The notes beneath the pieces are model-generated. The model saw only the letters and a list, made by a program, of their open reading frames with translations, had not been told where the DNA came from and made no database searches. A stretch of 64,000 nucleotides of DNA from Mytilus trossulus (taxonomy: Eukaryota; Mollusca; Bivalvia; Mytilida; Mytilidae): the NCBI RefSeq assembly GCF_036588685.1, contig NC_086380.1:67840180-67904179 (forward strand). The letters are read 5' to 3'. Of this stretch, positions 11,601 to 24,500 are shown piece after piece (within the stretch, counting starts at the first letter, position 1; the number at the start of each line of letters is the position of its first letter). The position numbers and the translations under genes were made by a program.

Positions 11601-14600
11601 AGCGAACATGGGAAACTGTATTAGAAATAACTTAGGGTTCAAGGGATTAATCCACCATTAAGCTCGACCGATATTCCCAGTGATGCTAAAATAGAGTTAA
11701 CATTATTCGTGTAATCTACCAATTCACCAACCATCGTAAGACCTATCGTCCATGTGTCTCTCAATTCGCATTTAAGAATACCAATCAGAGTAGAGACAGG
11801 TTACACAGAACATGTAAATATTGTGTTTCAACATTAAACTCGTTAAATTAGTACACCAGACATTTTGAAAATACGCTAGTTGTATTATGGTATTATTTTA
11901 GCGTCAATGTTTAAAATTGAGTTATTTTTCTTATTGGGAAATTGTCGTATAGACAAAAGGTTATTTTATAGTACTATTTACGATAAAAGCGTGGTAATTC
12001 TGGGGAAATTCGTTTGTTTTTTAGGATTTTTCCAAATTCGCATATAATATTTTATTTTTTATTTATTAGAAACTAAACAGGAGGCTTACTTAGTGTCGTG
12101 TCTTCTTACAATGGGTTTCATATTTCAGATATCGCGAATGTAGAATTAAAAACGTCTTATTAATAATAAATGTTCACATATATATGACAAATTTTGAATG
12201 TAATTTTAACATGTATCAATAAAAGCAATCAATATCATGATTAAAAAATTAAGATCACACCGAAACAGTATAAACACTCTTAATTTCAATTAGCACAAAT
12301 ATATGGAATATAACTGGCAATAGTGCCTACTAATGGAAAACTATTAAGAAAAATAAATATATTTTATAGTGAATTATTAACCCAATATCGATGGGAGAGA
12401 GATAATCAAATCCAAAGAATGGACATATTCTAAAGGGAATTTTCATTGGTTAAATATTTCTCAGTGATGTCCTGCCATGGCTTTGATACATTTATTTTTG
12501 GCATTGCACAAGTCATGTCTTCTTTGACTATTAATGACGTTAAAATACTTAATCCCTGGGATGTGTTTTAGTTGATTTTAGTCTATGATGCATGATTTTT
12601 TATTATTAATTGGTTTTGGCTTTTAACTAGCTGTCAGTAACTGTGAGTACTCTCAAATCGTATTTGCTTGTTAATTCGACCTGTTGATACTGTTTATAAA
12701 ATAAATGCTTTTTTGTTATTTTTTATTTATATGGATCTTGTCTGTACACCAGCCTTGATTATTTGTAATATCTTTAATTTTTCACTTACTCTTACTCAAT
12801 TTGTATAAACTTCAAGATCATAATTATTTTTTTAAAACCGTTTTTTTTCTAAAGAGAATTTTGATTGGTAAAATATTTCTCAGTGATGTCCTGCCATGGC
12901 TTTGTTTGAATTTGTTTGTTAGCTTGTTGGTCATGAATGTTTGTCTCTAATATTTAATTAACTGTGCATTTGTATTCAGATATCGCAGATCAAATTTATT
13001 CGTTCATTGTGTAATCATACGTTTTTTGATTGAGTTAAGTTTACCAATTGATACTTTATCGTGTGTTTTTCTATGTTGTGATGTTATGATATTGTTTCAG
13101 AAAAAGGGAGAAGGTTTGATTCCATTAAAACGTTTAATCCCGCTGCAAATGTTTGCACCTGTCCTAAGTCAGGAATCTGATGTACAGTAGTCGTTTGTTT
13201 ATGTAATATATAAGTGTTTCTCATTTCTCGTTTTGTTTATATAGATTAGACCGTTGGTTTTCCCGTTTGAATGGTATTACACTAGTAATTTTGGGGCCCT
13301 TTATAGCTTGTTGTTCGGTGTGTGCCAAGGCTCCGTGTTGAAGGCCGTACTTTAACCTATAATGGTTTACTTTTTAAATTGTTACTTGGATGGAGAGTTG
13401 TCTCATTGGCACTCACACCACATCTTCCTATATCTATATAACTGTTCGATTCAAAACAAAACAGAAATATAATCAGCACACCTGCTAGTTTGGTCAAAGT
13501 AATTTTTTGATGACTGTTTTCTAAAATGTAAAAAAAGACATCAATTATGACCCTTTATTTTAGTAAGTAGCTTTCAGATATACCATGTTCGCACTCTATC
13601 ACTGAGGCAGACATATTCAATAGATTCTGGCCATTAAGTTGTTTTCAATAACTCTTAGTTGATTTGTGCATGCTATTCCGATTGCCCATGTGAAAGTGTA
13701 TTTTGTAATCTTCTACCCTACATCATATTTTGATATTTGTGACTTGTGTTGCGAATAGTACGCAATTATAAGACATTGGACTTTTATTTGACATTGTGTA
13801 TGTAATATTACGTTGTTAATTGCATTATAGTGAATGAATCATGCTAGAATATTATAGATGGATAGTGAAAGTAGTTGTGTATATTTATGTTAATTAAAGA
13901 AAGGTTGGCAAATTCCGGAATTTACCCTGTTACCCTAAAAAAATATTATTTATCATTTCTCTAGTTAATTATAGTTTGTTCTAGATTTAGAATGTTCTTA
14001 TGATTTTGATATATATGGTTTTTATGGATAATTATCATTGTAAAAATAGTAGTAACAGAAGTATAGAAGTATTATCAGTTGAACTAGAAAGAAAAAAAAC
14101 GGATTTTTCCAATGTGGGTATTTTGTAACTGTACATACTGTTAATAACTGTGAGTTATTGGATTAAACATGTGAAAGATATAAAAGGATTCCGTGTTAGT
14201 CTGATTTAGTCACAGCGTGTATTTACTAAGCCGATAGCTTGTTATAGGAAGAGATGTTTGTTACACTGTTGCCTATATTATCTGTTATATCTTAATATAT
14301 ACATGTAGGATCAGTGAAAAGATAAGATATAAAAGATCAGATCGACATTTATAAGAAAATAATTGTAATAACTTGTGCTATATTGAGACTGATTCTATTG
14401 TTTAAGACAGTACCTTAAATCGAATGGTATTAAACATAGCAATTTTTAATTATTGTCTAATAGTATACAGTCGAAATGGAAACGGTCCATTAACCAGAAT
14501 ACGATTTGAAACCTTAACACTTAAACTGTGGATTCGTATTTACGTGGTCACCCATTTTCATGATTTGAAGAAAACTTGCATATTCGTGAATATTTAATTT

Positions 14601-17600
14601 CGTCGTTTTGGCAAGTCTTCATACATTTGTTAAAAAAAAATTGTAATTCGTTGAACATTTAAGTTCGTGGTTCCCCCTTACCCACGAAAGCCACACAAAT
14701 TGGTATTCTTGGGATTTTGATGACACGACTGTATATTAACGAACTATATCACATTACCTCGACGTACATATAACTGATATCTATACAATAAGAGCCGCCA
14801 TTGTGTTGACAATAGTAATAACTGGTATGGTGAGCAACGGGTCTAAAATAAAGAAATGAATGTCTAAGTGTTCAGAAAACGTCGTCAAACGTACCTCGAC
14901 ATTTAGTTCTAGGATAGAAACATAATTGTAGAGATTACAATAATAAACTATTTGAATTTAAATATTCGGCTTTGAGTGTTGTGTCATTGTCTGTCATCGG
15001 TTAACATTAAAATAGCAAAAATTCCGAACTCCAACAAGAGAACTTCAAAACAGAAAGTCCTTTATAAAATTGCATGATCAAAAGCTCAAACACACCTAAT
15101 AGCGAATCGAAAACAATTGTGATATTCGTGTATTGGTACAGACATTTCCTGTTGTGAAACTTGTGTAAAAAAATCTTGTGATATGCAATTACAATTATTA
15201 TCTTTTTGTCACTACTGTTTTTTATTTATGCATTTATACTTTATAATAACAAATACCGTTAAGTTTATTTTCTGATTTTGTATTTTTCGGGACAATTTTG
15301 GATATATTATGCATACATGCTTAGAGACTACTTAAGAAGCACAACTATTTCAACCTAACTATATAAATTCTATTATCAGCACGTTCTCAAAATTGATTTT
15401 ATTGTATGATCAAATGCTGTAAGGTAACACACATGTCATTTAATTATTCTGCACTTAGCGGCTGTTATGCAGGCAAAGGTTACGATTTTGTAAACATGGT
15501 AAACAGATAGATAATCACCTTTTACCTTCGTAATAGCATACATTACAAAAATATGTCTGTTCCTGTTATTTTAGTATTTGATATCATTGTTAAGTTTTCC
15601 TATAATTTTCTTTTATGTCAGCACCAGTTTAAAATTTTGTCTTGTGTACATGTCTTTTTTATTGACTCATCATAAATTATGGAAAATTATGTATTCTGTG
15701 GGAAGTTCCTATTTTATAGTAAAAAAATATTCATTGCAGACAGGAATATGCCGACGTTAATTTTAATATGCATCTCGTAACTTATCATGATCAATATCAG
15801 AATCATGCATACCTAAGTAAAAGTAAAACCTTCAAATTTATAAAATTCAGATTATACTGACGTTAATGTAAGCGTGGCCTTTCGAAGTCGATCAATTTCA
15901 GAGTTGGCCTGTGCTTTCCATCTAGAATTCCTTGGTAATACTGTAAGTGATGCTTCATCAAGCATAAAATCCACTTCATGCTCTGGTATTTCAATAGACA
16001 CGTTAAAATTGTTTGACTGAATACCTGCAGCAGAGTAATGTTACAGTTAGATATCATGTACATGTAAGACAACTAACTTATCATGTTTGTAGAATGGAGG
16101 GCAATAGTAACATCCTTTTTATGAAATACCTGGAAATTTTGAACATAAAAGAAACCCAAAAAACTTTTATGTGCATGTTCTTGTAAAATAATAACTAGAT
16201 AAAAATCAATACACTCTGTCAGCAAAACTGAAGTCCGTTCATTTATAATATATTGAATTTAAGAGAACTGAATCCTGTAACTGATATCTTTGGTACAACA
16301 TATGCTACTATACACCATATAAACTGAGAAACCTCAAATGTGTTCAGTGCATTACAGAATAATAGAAAATTGCACATCAATAGTGTTTAAGACCCTAAAT
16401 AGGAAATACAAAAGTACATTTTGAAATCAATTAGGTCAATTGGACAAGAATTTTAGAGTACAATCAATCGATCAACTACAAACTATGATTTATTGAAGTA
16501 TTATTTATAACAATTGTAAAAAGGAAACCTTTTGTAGACCTCCGGTCATATTTCCACTTTTAAGCATGAGAAAAGAACAGTGTTTGGAAGGGGGAAAATG
16601 CAGGGAAAAAAAGATAAGTTTAACAAAATATTTGAAAGGTTTCGTAGAACAGATTTCTTAGAAATTAATTTATTATAATTAAATAAGTCTTCATTTAATT
16701 AATAGATAACAGTTGTATCAGTATGTTTAATTTTGTATAATAGTCTTTATTTAATATTTACCATTTGGTATATATACATCTCCACTAAGTTCGGTCCATT
16801 CAAATCCTATCTGTATTTTTGGATAATCCACAAACCTCTGTTTAATATATGTTCCTGTAAAATGTTTAAATTTTGCTTAAAAACGGCAATTACAACTTGG
16901 ATGTAATGTCAAACATACAAATTTACTGTTCGTGCTAATTGCTGATATGGGGTATTTTATGGGATTTTGTATGATGCTTGGTCCGTTTCTGTGTGTGTTG
17001 CGTTTCGGTGTTGTGTCGTTGTTCTCCTCTTATATTTAATGCGTTTCCCTCGGTTTTAGTTTGTTATCCCGATTTTGCTTTTTGTCCATGGATTTATGAG
17101 TTTTGAACAGCGGGATACTACTGTTGCTTTTATTTATTGTATGCAAATAATCATTTTGTCAGTCTTGTAACATACAGAGTTAAGACAACCTACGACTTCG
17201 TGTGGTTTCCCCGTAATTTTTGTCACAATGCGTTTGTTATTACGTTGCCATAGTAAAAGCCGATTGTAAGTTGACGTCGTGTACACCGGTTGTTAACCGG
17301 TGTTTCTCATTTATAATGTAAAACAACCTGAGATTGTTTGATGACATCGTTTACATCGGTTAACTTGATATTGGTGCTCTTATATTACAATATGAGAAAC
17401 ATCTTACCATAACGGTCGGTGTACTTCACATAAACGTGAATATCTGTGTACATAGTTCCTCTAACTAGCTTTAGAAGTTTGATGTAGCTTTTAAATACAT
17501 AGTTTTCTCCTCCAGAGCTTCGGATGCGTTGTGTCAAAGCCGAAAAACTTTGATCCCTGAAAATGAGATGAAAAAGTTTGTAATGTAAAAAATCATTTTA

Positions 17601-19306
17601 CGATGCATGACGTATAATTTTCTCTGTTTGAATTGTCAAAATAGAGACAAAATTTAAGTTTTGTCTCTGATTTTAGATTACTATGTATTACATGCAAATT
17701 TTGTTACAAACATCAAGTACACAAACAGCTGTTTACATTGAAAAAGAAAGCAGCCAAGGTTACATGCTTTTAGAAAAATAAAAAAGGCTCAATTTTCCTT
17801 AATTCAATGACCAAATGTTGTAACAATGATGCGCTCTCTATAATTAAAAGAGGGACGAAAGATACCAAAGGGACAGTCAAACTCATAAATCTATAATTAA
17901 ACTGACAACGCCAGGGCTAAAAATGAAAAAGACAAACAGACAAACAATAGTACACATGACACAACATAAAAAACTTAAGAATGAACGACACAAAACCCAC
18001 CAAAAACTAGGGTTGATCTTAGGTGCTCCGGAAGGGTAAGCAGATCCTGCTCCACATGTGGCACCCGTCATGTTGCTTATGTGATAACACATTCGGTATA
18101 TAGTCCAATTTGATAGGTCTCATTCATAAAAGGGAAGGGGATTGTAGTTACGACGTAAGGAACATAACCGATATCATTTGTGAATCGGTTATTCCATAAA
18201 GGTCAACCAACTAGTGATGGAGTACAAAATATACGAAGGGATGATTTCAACTTTACCAGTTGGAACTCTTGGTTTAATAGCTTCCCTTGTGAGCAGCAAC
18301 CCTCTTTCAAGAAAATCATGATAGGAAATGCAAGCAGGGGAATATCATATCAATTGAGAGATATATACCCCGTATGCAGGTCCTGCTGGAATGTTACTAC
18401 TTAGAAATGGAAAGTTCACAATTGGAAAGCTAAAATCATCTCTTTTGTCGTAAAGATTTATTTTAACCGACTCTCATTGTCAATTTCTAGACGTAAGTCA
18501 AGATTTGAGGCCTACTTAACTGTATCTGTAGTAGCCTTTATTTCTAGTTCGATGGGATAGATGCGTTCCACATACTCACAAAATTTTGAATTATTAGTGA
18601 AAGAACATCAACTAATTGTAAGGTGATAGTAGTTTACCTAAGTTCAAATATAGAATACAAAAGAAACCAAATCAAGATAACAAAGAGAAACTGAAATAAT
18701 AGATTGGTTTCCAAAAGGAGCGTAACCGTGATTGTCAAACTGGACGCAGTTTAATTTTGTGTACCTGTCGTTCTGGCGGACTAACTAAAACGAAAAGCAG
18801 TTTACATAAAAATATGATGATGAAAGGGCTACATGATTTTTGAAATATTTAAACCTACAATCATTCTTACTAGTTTAATTGAAATATAGAATAACAAATT
18901 TTAAAACAGTGATGCGCTCTTTATAATTAAGGTAATATTAGTTTACCTAAGTTTAAATATAGAATACCAAATGAACAAATCAAGATTACAAATGTAAACG
19001 GAGATTAAGAATTATCTCCATAAGGAGCGTGACAAGGATCGTCAACAGTTTTATTTCATGCATTTTTCGTTCTGACAGCGGGTTTGATAAGTGGACTAAG
19101 AAAAAAACCTAATTACGGTCTTACCTTTGAGTTACCATCACACTCCAATCTCCACTATAACTATTCCTTAATCCATTTGGTTTACAACCCAAACATTCCC
19201 AAGGATCTATAGTATTAGGATTTTCAAAGTCTCCATTTTCTATAAGATTTGTTGCTGAAAATACTACGTTGTATAACGTAACAAAAACTAAAAGGTCTAT
19301 AAACAT
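5507..19306 (-). CDS. Secreted GH10 (xylanase-like) protein with CBM, probable pseudoenzyme
   Basis: Exons (5' to 3', - strand): 19306-19125, 17556-17408, 16854-16762, 16024-15862, one unfound short exon, 11189-11031, 9537-9482, 9261-9124, 7727-7556, 7029-6922, 6563-6348, 5812-5507. All use GT/AG and phases agree except at the gap, where an exon of length 1 mod 3 is needed. Residues 1-18 are a signal peptide (MFIDLLVFVTLYNVVFSA). About 19-170 resemble a CBM4/9-type module (NLIENGDFEN, YSGDWSVMVTQ, YVFKSYIKLL, VDFMLDEASL). The GH10 barrel starts at QFPFGSTIQ. At least 579 residues are accounted for. The expected catalytic acid/base motif (V-N-N-E) reads VYSD, the nucleophile motif (ITELD) reads ISSLA, RGHNLFW is replaced by RWGSGLF, and LWGFWD by LDDVWG. 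Splice sites and frames are otherwise clean, so it looks expressed but inactive as a glycosidase; a carbohydrate-binding role is inference. Confidence 0.85.
7873..8178. repeat. Foldback MITE, copy 1
   Basis: A nested palindrome. The outer arm TAACTGTAATATTTTTTTTG with TCTATGAAGAAATAACAT pairs with ATGTTATTTCGAATAGACAG and AAAATATTACAGTC. An inner hairpin has GGTGCACACTG facing CAGTGTGCACC around AATAACGCGCGTAGCGGGTT. A non-palindromic tail follows (CGTTGATGACGTCATGGTCA ... GACGCGTTACATCCAAAATT). Other copies: 26214-26495, 57617-57920, and a tail-only copy at 39603-39762. This copy is in a GH10-like gene intron. Confidence 0.75.
8285..8790. repeat. Tandem duplication, about 135 bp twice
   Basis: Two direct copies (about 8285-8420 and 8652-8790, period about 367) share TTCAAGCTTGAAAA, CATTCCAGCGGCACATCC-like sequence and AACGTAAT...TTTTGGCCT. 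Non-coding, within a GH10-like gene intron. Confidence 0.6.
10425..10830 (-). repeat. Repeat D, remnant of an RT-encoding retroelement
   Basis: Read on the - strand it starts AAAAGAGGGACGAAAGATAC and runs past GGTAAGCAGATCCTGCTCCA and CGACGTAAGGAACATATCC to AATTTTACGAAGGGATG. It is colinear with the longer copy at 17840-18620 and is truncated at the far end. It lies in the intron between GH10-like exons 11189-11031 and 9537-9482, in the same orientation as the host gene. Confidence 0.65.
11190..15861 (-). other. Long GH10-like intron, with an exon not located
   Basis: The exon ending at 15862 leaves two bases of a codon, whereas the exon starting at 11189 begins in phase 0. A short exon must therefore lie in between. 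It should encode roughly 15-25 residues linking RLRKATLTL to KQKRSQFPFG. I could not find it by eye. The interval also contains a 60-bp direct repeat (about 12430-12490 and 12849-12910, sharing ATATTTCTCAGTGATGTCCT), repeat A (13085-13440), a repeat F copy (14515-14730) and a repeat C fragment (15005-15140). Confidence 0.55.
13085..13440 (-). repeat. Interspersed repeat A
   Basis: Contains CCGCTGCAAATGTTTGCACC, GGGGCCCTTTATAGCTTG, CCAAGGCTCCGTGTTGAAGG and GGAGAGTTGTCTCATTGGCA. The same family is at about 1690-1900, 22484-22605, 22780-23095 and 63185-63390, with a diverged variant at about 45975-46310 and 55500-55875. Confidence 0.7.
17840..18620 (-). mobile_element. Decayed retroelement 3' end with RT-like C-terminal remnant (repeat D)
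   Basis: The longest repeat D copy, 780 bp. The + strand starts AAAGAGGGACGAAAGATACC. On the - strand, pieces of a reverse-transcriptase-associated C-terminal region can be read (VERIYPIELEIK, a DLRLEIDNE-like stretch), broken by stops and frameshifts. I recognise the reading from multicopy mussel RT-containing proteins but cannot assign the clade. It is inserted in intron 1 of the GH10-like gene. A local duplicate at 18902-19110 lacks the insertion. Confidence 0.6.
18622..19110. repeat. Local direct duplication in GH10-like intron 1
   Basis: About 18622-18795 and 18930-19110 are direct copies (AGTTTACCTAAGTT, AATATAGAATAC, AAATCAAGAT, AAGGAGCGT, TCGTTCTG). The upstream flank GATGCGCTCTCTATAATTA at 17826 is also repeated at 18909 (GATGCGCTCTTTATAATTA). 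Confidence 0.65.
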
Positions 19307-19360
19307 GTTGATCAGACTGCGCAGTTGTGATTTTCTGACGAGACTTCCTTGTCTTATCAA

Positions 19361-21539
19361 AATTTCGTGCTTGATCTGTTGAACTTTAGTAACAAGTTTG
19401 AATAGAGAGATCAGTCACATATTGACATTTACTTCAGATATAGGCCCTATTAGAATTGCATTTACAAATGGTGTCGTAATACCGTTTTCGATATGTATTG
19501 AAAGATTTAGAATAACAAAAATAACGAACCCCTAGGAAAATTCAAAACGGGAAGCCGTTTATCAAATTGCAAAATCAAAAGCTCAAACCCTTCAAATGAA
19601 TGAAACCAAACTAGCCTATTCATCAATATTTAAATGATATTAATATCTTATAGGGATAAATATATTTTTTTCAGTGAGTTTTTATATTTAGAAATCGCTG
19701 ATATATCTATTCCATTTGGTCGTAAATAGTTTTTGAATAATTGTTTAATTCACCCATGAAAGTGTCGGTAGAGACATAAAAGGCTTATTAATATAAGAAA
19801 TTATCTCGCTAATGCATACTTTATTATGGGTATTTTTAGATATATCAGATTTAAACTTGGCTATTGATATTTCTTTCAAAATAAAGTTCTTTTGAATAAC
19901 CGTTATCTACTAGTATTCTCTTTATAAAAAAAGAATTGAAATCGCATCAACTTTTTCTTGTTATCTTCTCAAGGTGCAAATAAGTTTAAATCTTCAACTC
20001 ATTTCGTTAAAGCTGCCAAATTCATGCTCACCGATTTGACTCAAACTCTATTAAATTGTTTAATGTAAAACAGTTTCCAAACTATCAACAGTATAAAATA
20101 AACAATTAACAAGACATGTCTCAATAAGTTTCGTAAGAATTTTAGCCAAGACGCCATCTAATCAACTATAGAGTAAACTTTCTATGACCGTATAAACGAT
20201 GTACGCATAAACATATACATAAATAGATTAAGCTACCCTTGAAATTAGATTTTTTATAGATTTGTTGAGTTTTGTTTTATAAATTGAAATTTATCGTCGT
20301 TTTTACCTTTATAAAAAAGATTTTTTGTGGGTCGAATTTGTCCATCAAATTATTTACCTTTGTTTCACTTTCAATGTTGACATTCTTTTCCTTTAAATAA
20401 CCATACACAGGCAATGTATGCATATTCTATCTCTTTCAACGGAGTTAAATTGGAGTTCACATGAATACGGCTTTAATGAGGTCGAATTTTTCACTTGCAA
20501 GTGAATAATTCATTATCAATGTTTAGTAGCTCTAACAAAATTGAACCATTTTAAATGATAAAAGCGAATTATTAATCACAATTTTACTTTCCTTAAAAAT
20601 TTAACAAAAAAATATCAAAATTTAGATTTTTTTTATATATCTCGTAGCTAGTGCCCCAATAAAGTTTAATAAACGTAATATGAAGCAAATACTTATCATT
20701 TCAAAGTTGAACATTAATAAGCAACCACACAGACTTCAACAATGAGAAAATCATATACTGTACAGCTGACTGTAAATTGCCCGGAAATAAAAAAATAAAA
20801 CAATTTTATAGAGAAAACTAACGGTTTTATTAATAGCAATTTGCATAAAAAACAATCGTCATGAATATGCATGAATTATTTGCCACTGGACGTTAAGCTA
20901 CTAAAAATCATTGTTTGAATGTTTGAAGGGGCCAACTCTCTCCTAATATAGGCCAAAACAGTAACGGCACAACCGATGAAAAGCACAAAAAATACAACCA
21001 CTCAATCACAGTCTATTGACTTTAGACATACACACAGAAAAGGAAGGCACCGGCACGTTAAATATATCATTGACTACATCTGAAATATATTTTGATTTCA
21101 TGACTTTCGGAATTAATTGAACAGTAATTGACACTTGATATCACAATTTGAATCAATAATCTGTCTCATGTATTTACTGGAATTATTATTGTATTCCAAA
21201 CACGTGATTGAATGTCCATTTTTCGTACTCGAGATAGCAAAAGTTTGAATAACTTAGTTAACTGTTCGTATTCTACTTAGAAATGTTATAGATACAGAAA
21301 GTAACAAAAAATCAATTGATGGATGCGTTGATTTTAAACAGAAATTGAATAAAAGGAATCAATTGCTATCTATTTTCTAGTTAATGAAGCAATCTCTAGT
21401 GACTAGGTTTCCTTAATTGCTTTCCTTTCATATTATTATTTTATTTGATAAATTTATTTTTTGTTTACTGCTTAGTACCATTAATTTATATTTGATTTCA
21501 TTTACTAAACTTTTAATACCACCTAAGTGTTGGCGGATC
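19361..21539. other. Divergent intergenic region between GH10-like and lectin genes
   Basis: About 2.2 kb between two genes transcribed away from each other, so it should contain both promoters. No TATA box or motif could be assigned with confidence. About 19510-19610 is a repeat C fragment (GCAAAATCAAAAGCTCAAAC). The rest is very AT-rich with no coding signal. Confidence 0.5.
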
Positions 21540-21559
21540 ATGGTAAATCTTAATGAAAT

Positions 21560-24500
21560 ATGGAAACGAAAAGTATTTTAGTAGTTTGTTTACGATCAGG
21601 AATATTTATGATGTTATTAGCCGTACATACAACAGGTATGCTTTTATTGTGTTTCTTAAATGTTCCTTTACAGTAAACTGGATATTGTCAATTGTTAGTG
21701 TTTAATTTTGTGATTCATTTGCCGTTGATGTTTTGAAATATCCCAAGCAGATTTTGAGAAAACAAAAACAAGACAATCAAATAGCCTCAGTCAAACAAGG
21801 CCAGAAAACACTACTTCTTTGGGAAAGGTCAACAACATAATAAAGATAAGCCAAAAATACCGAATCATCATCCAAGCCCCACTGGAGCTTGCGGTATACT
21901 CAAACATATTAAATCAACTCACAAATTATATACTAGAGATAGTTGGTCTCCTCCTACTTGAATGACATATCATATATGTTTGTACTTTTCTATCGGTAAT
22001 AGCATTTGTTTTAAGTTTTGGAAATAATAAGATTCGATGCTAATAAAAGGAACTGTCGAATATGTCAATAAGCATTAACACAACAGTAATAAAACGGTAT
22101 TGATAAGCTTAAAAAATACAGTTGACAATGTCAAATGCTGAGCTTAATCGGCTCGAGTATGTACACTAAAAGAATTTATCAAACAGAAAAGTTAAAGATC
22201 TGCAATAATATGCATTAGACAAACGTAAAACACGGACCTTAATCGGGACAAACACAAAGATAATGTGTAGCATAAAGGATGTGGTCTACATTTTGTAACT
22301 ATAGTTTTATATACTATCTCTTCGCTATTTTATCTAGATTATCCGGTTAAGAAAAACAGTACTAAAATATGTTAACCTCTCTTGTTTTTATCCTTTTTGT
22401 CAAATATCCGGAGTCCTCTGATGTTATCTATTTAGTTCCATTAAACATTGTTCCCGATTATCCCTGCTTTTCTCTTCCTAAACTTACTATAGATATAGGA
22501 AGATGTGGTGTGAGTGCCAATGAGACAACTCTCCATTCAAATAACATTTTAAAAAAGTAAACCATTAAAGGTCATTGTACGGCCTGCAACACGGAGCCTT
22601 AAAAAAGATTGTTATTTTGAAGCATAGTAGCAAACATCTTAAACTTTAGAAATAGCGTAATCGTTCAATATATATGTTCGCTTGTGTTCAAATGTCTTTA
22701 GATGGAGTAAAGCCATTTCCATTGATATTTCATAGTGTGTCTTTTTTTTATGTGATGTTACACCATTATTTCAGATTAGGGTGAAGGTTGTTTCCTTTTA
22801 AAAGATTTAAACCCGCTGCATTTGTTTGCACCTGTCTCAAGTCAAGAATCTTCAATGATTGACACCAGTCATCATGGTCATGTTTGTGACTCTTAAAGCT
22901 TGATGTTCGGTGTGAGCCGCAACGACCGTCCAAGGGCTGTAAAGGTCAAGGTCATTAATAACTTCCATCGTATCGTAGCCAAAGCTCCTTGTTGAAAATC
23001 GTTCTTTGACCTATAATGGTTTACTTTTACAAATTGTGACTTGAATAGAGAGTTGTTTCATTGGCTCTCATGCCACATCTTCGCATATCTAATTAATGTT
23101 GTAGATTTATTTTTCTTTCGTGTGAACACATTTTCGTTGTTTGAAGAAAGATTGCATTTTCGTGGATATTTGATTTCTTGGATTTACAAATTCTGCATAA
23201 AAGCCTTGTAACTTCGTTGACCATTTAGTGAATATCCGTATTCCACGAAGTAATAAAATCTGGTATCCTACGAGTAATGATTAATCGTCAGTAACTTGAT
23301 TCTGTACCGACATAATATGTTCAGGAGAGAAGTTACATCATAAAAACATGGATGTGTGTTTGTAATTACTATTTAGTAAGCAAATGTGCCCATAGTTATA
23401 GCCCTTGTAACTAAACAAAGACTTATCAATAACAAAATATATATTAAATTGTCAACAAATATCTTTCAAGTCTCGGAATTGGCAAAATATGTAATGCAAT
23501 TATCTTCAGGCAGTCGAACCACTATTAAAAAACTGACACCAGTTAGAAGAAATATTTCCGCAGAGTGGACGACAGCTACAACCATGACAACATCAGAAAA
23601 TTAAAAAAAAATAACTGAAGGAATAAGACGCAGGGTTGAAGACTGACTTCATAAAAACACGTGATAGTTGCGATCGGTATTAAACTTTGAACCATGCATG
23701 TCGTTGACTGATTCAAAATTGATTTTTTCAAGTAAAATGAAAAGTATGTCTTGCGTTATGAACGCATAATGTGAATACTTAAAAAGAAAATGTGTTAGTG
23801 TAATTAAGTAAATAATTTAATTAATTTTGTACTAGTGAAGGGCCAGTTGAAACTTTTGAATGACCTGCCAGCCCGGTAAGAACTGCAAAATATTATCTAG
23901 ACTAGCGACTTTGTTATAAACTTATCATTAAATACTTATTTCTGTTGTTATTCTAACATTTTAACAGGTCACAGCTTTATTTTTTCGACTATTATGACCG
24001 TTATCTCATGACCCTAGTCGTTTATATCATAACACTACCATTTTGGCATTCAATAAAAAAAAAATGTGTGTTAAACTTTTTCGTTGTGCATATTTTTTTT
24101 ATTTTTTTTTCAGAAACAAGAAATGTAAAGTTACAACTCCAATATGACTGCAAATTCAGCTTGAACATAACGAGAACATTAAAGTCATCAACTATTATCC
24201 AATGTGGTCGTGAATGTATTTGGCAACACGCGACCGGAAGTGCATCATACTATGATGGAGATTGCTTTTGTCACTCAAATGTTTTTACCAGTAAAGACGA
24301 TGCGGATATAATAACCGGTGCTGTTTACATTAAACCTGTCACTTACATTGCAGGTAAACGCACATATTAGAGAAAGTTATTAATTAATTATTGTTTAGAA
24401 AAAGAAAAAAAAATACTGGATTCAACAGCCTTCAACGGTCGAGTGATGGTATTGCAGAATCTTACCACCAAAACAAAGTCCTATTGTAGTGGTAATTAAT

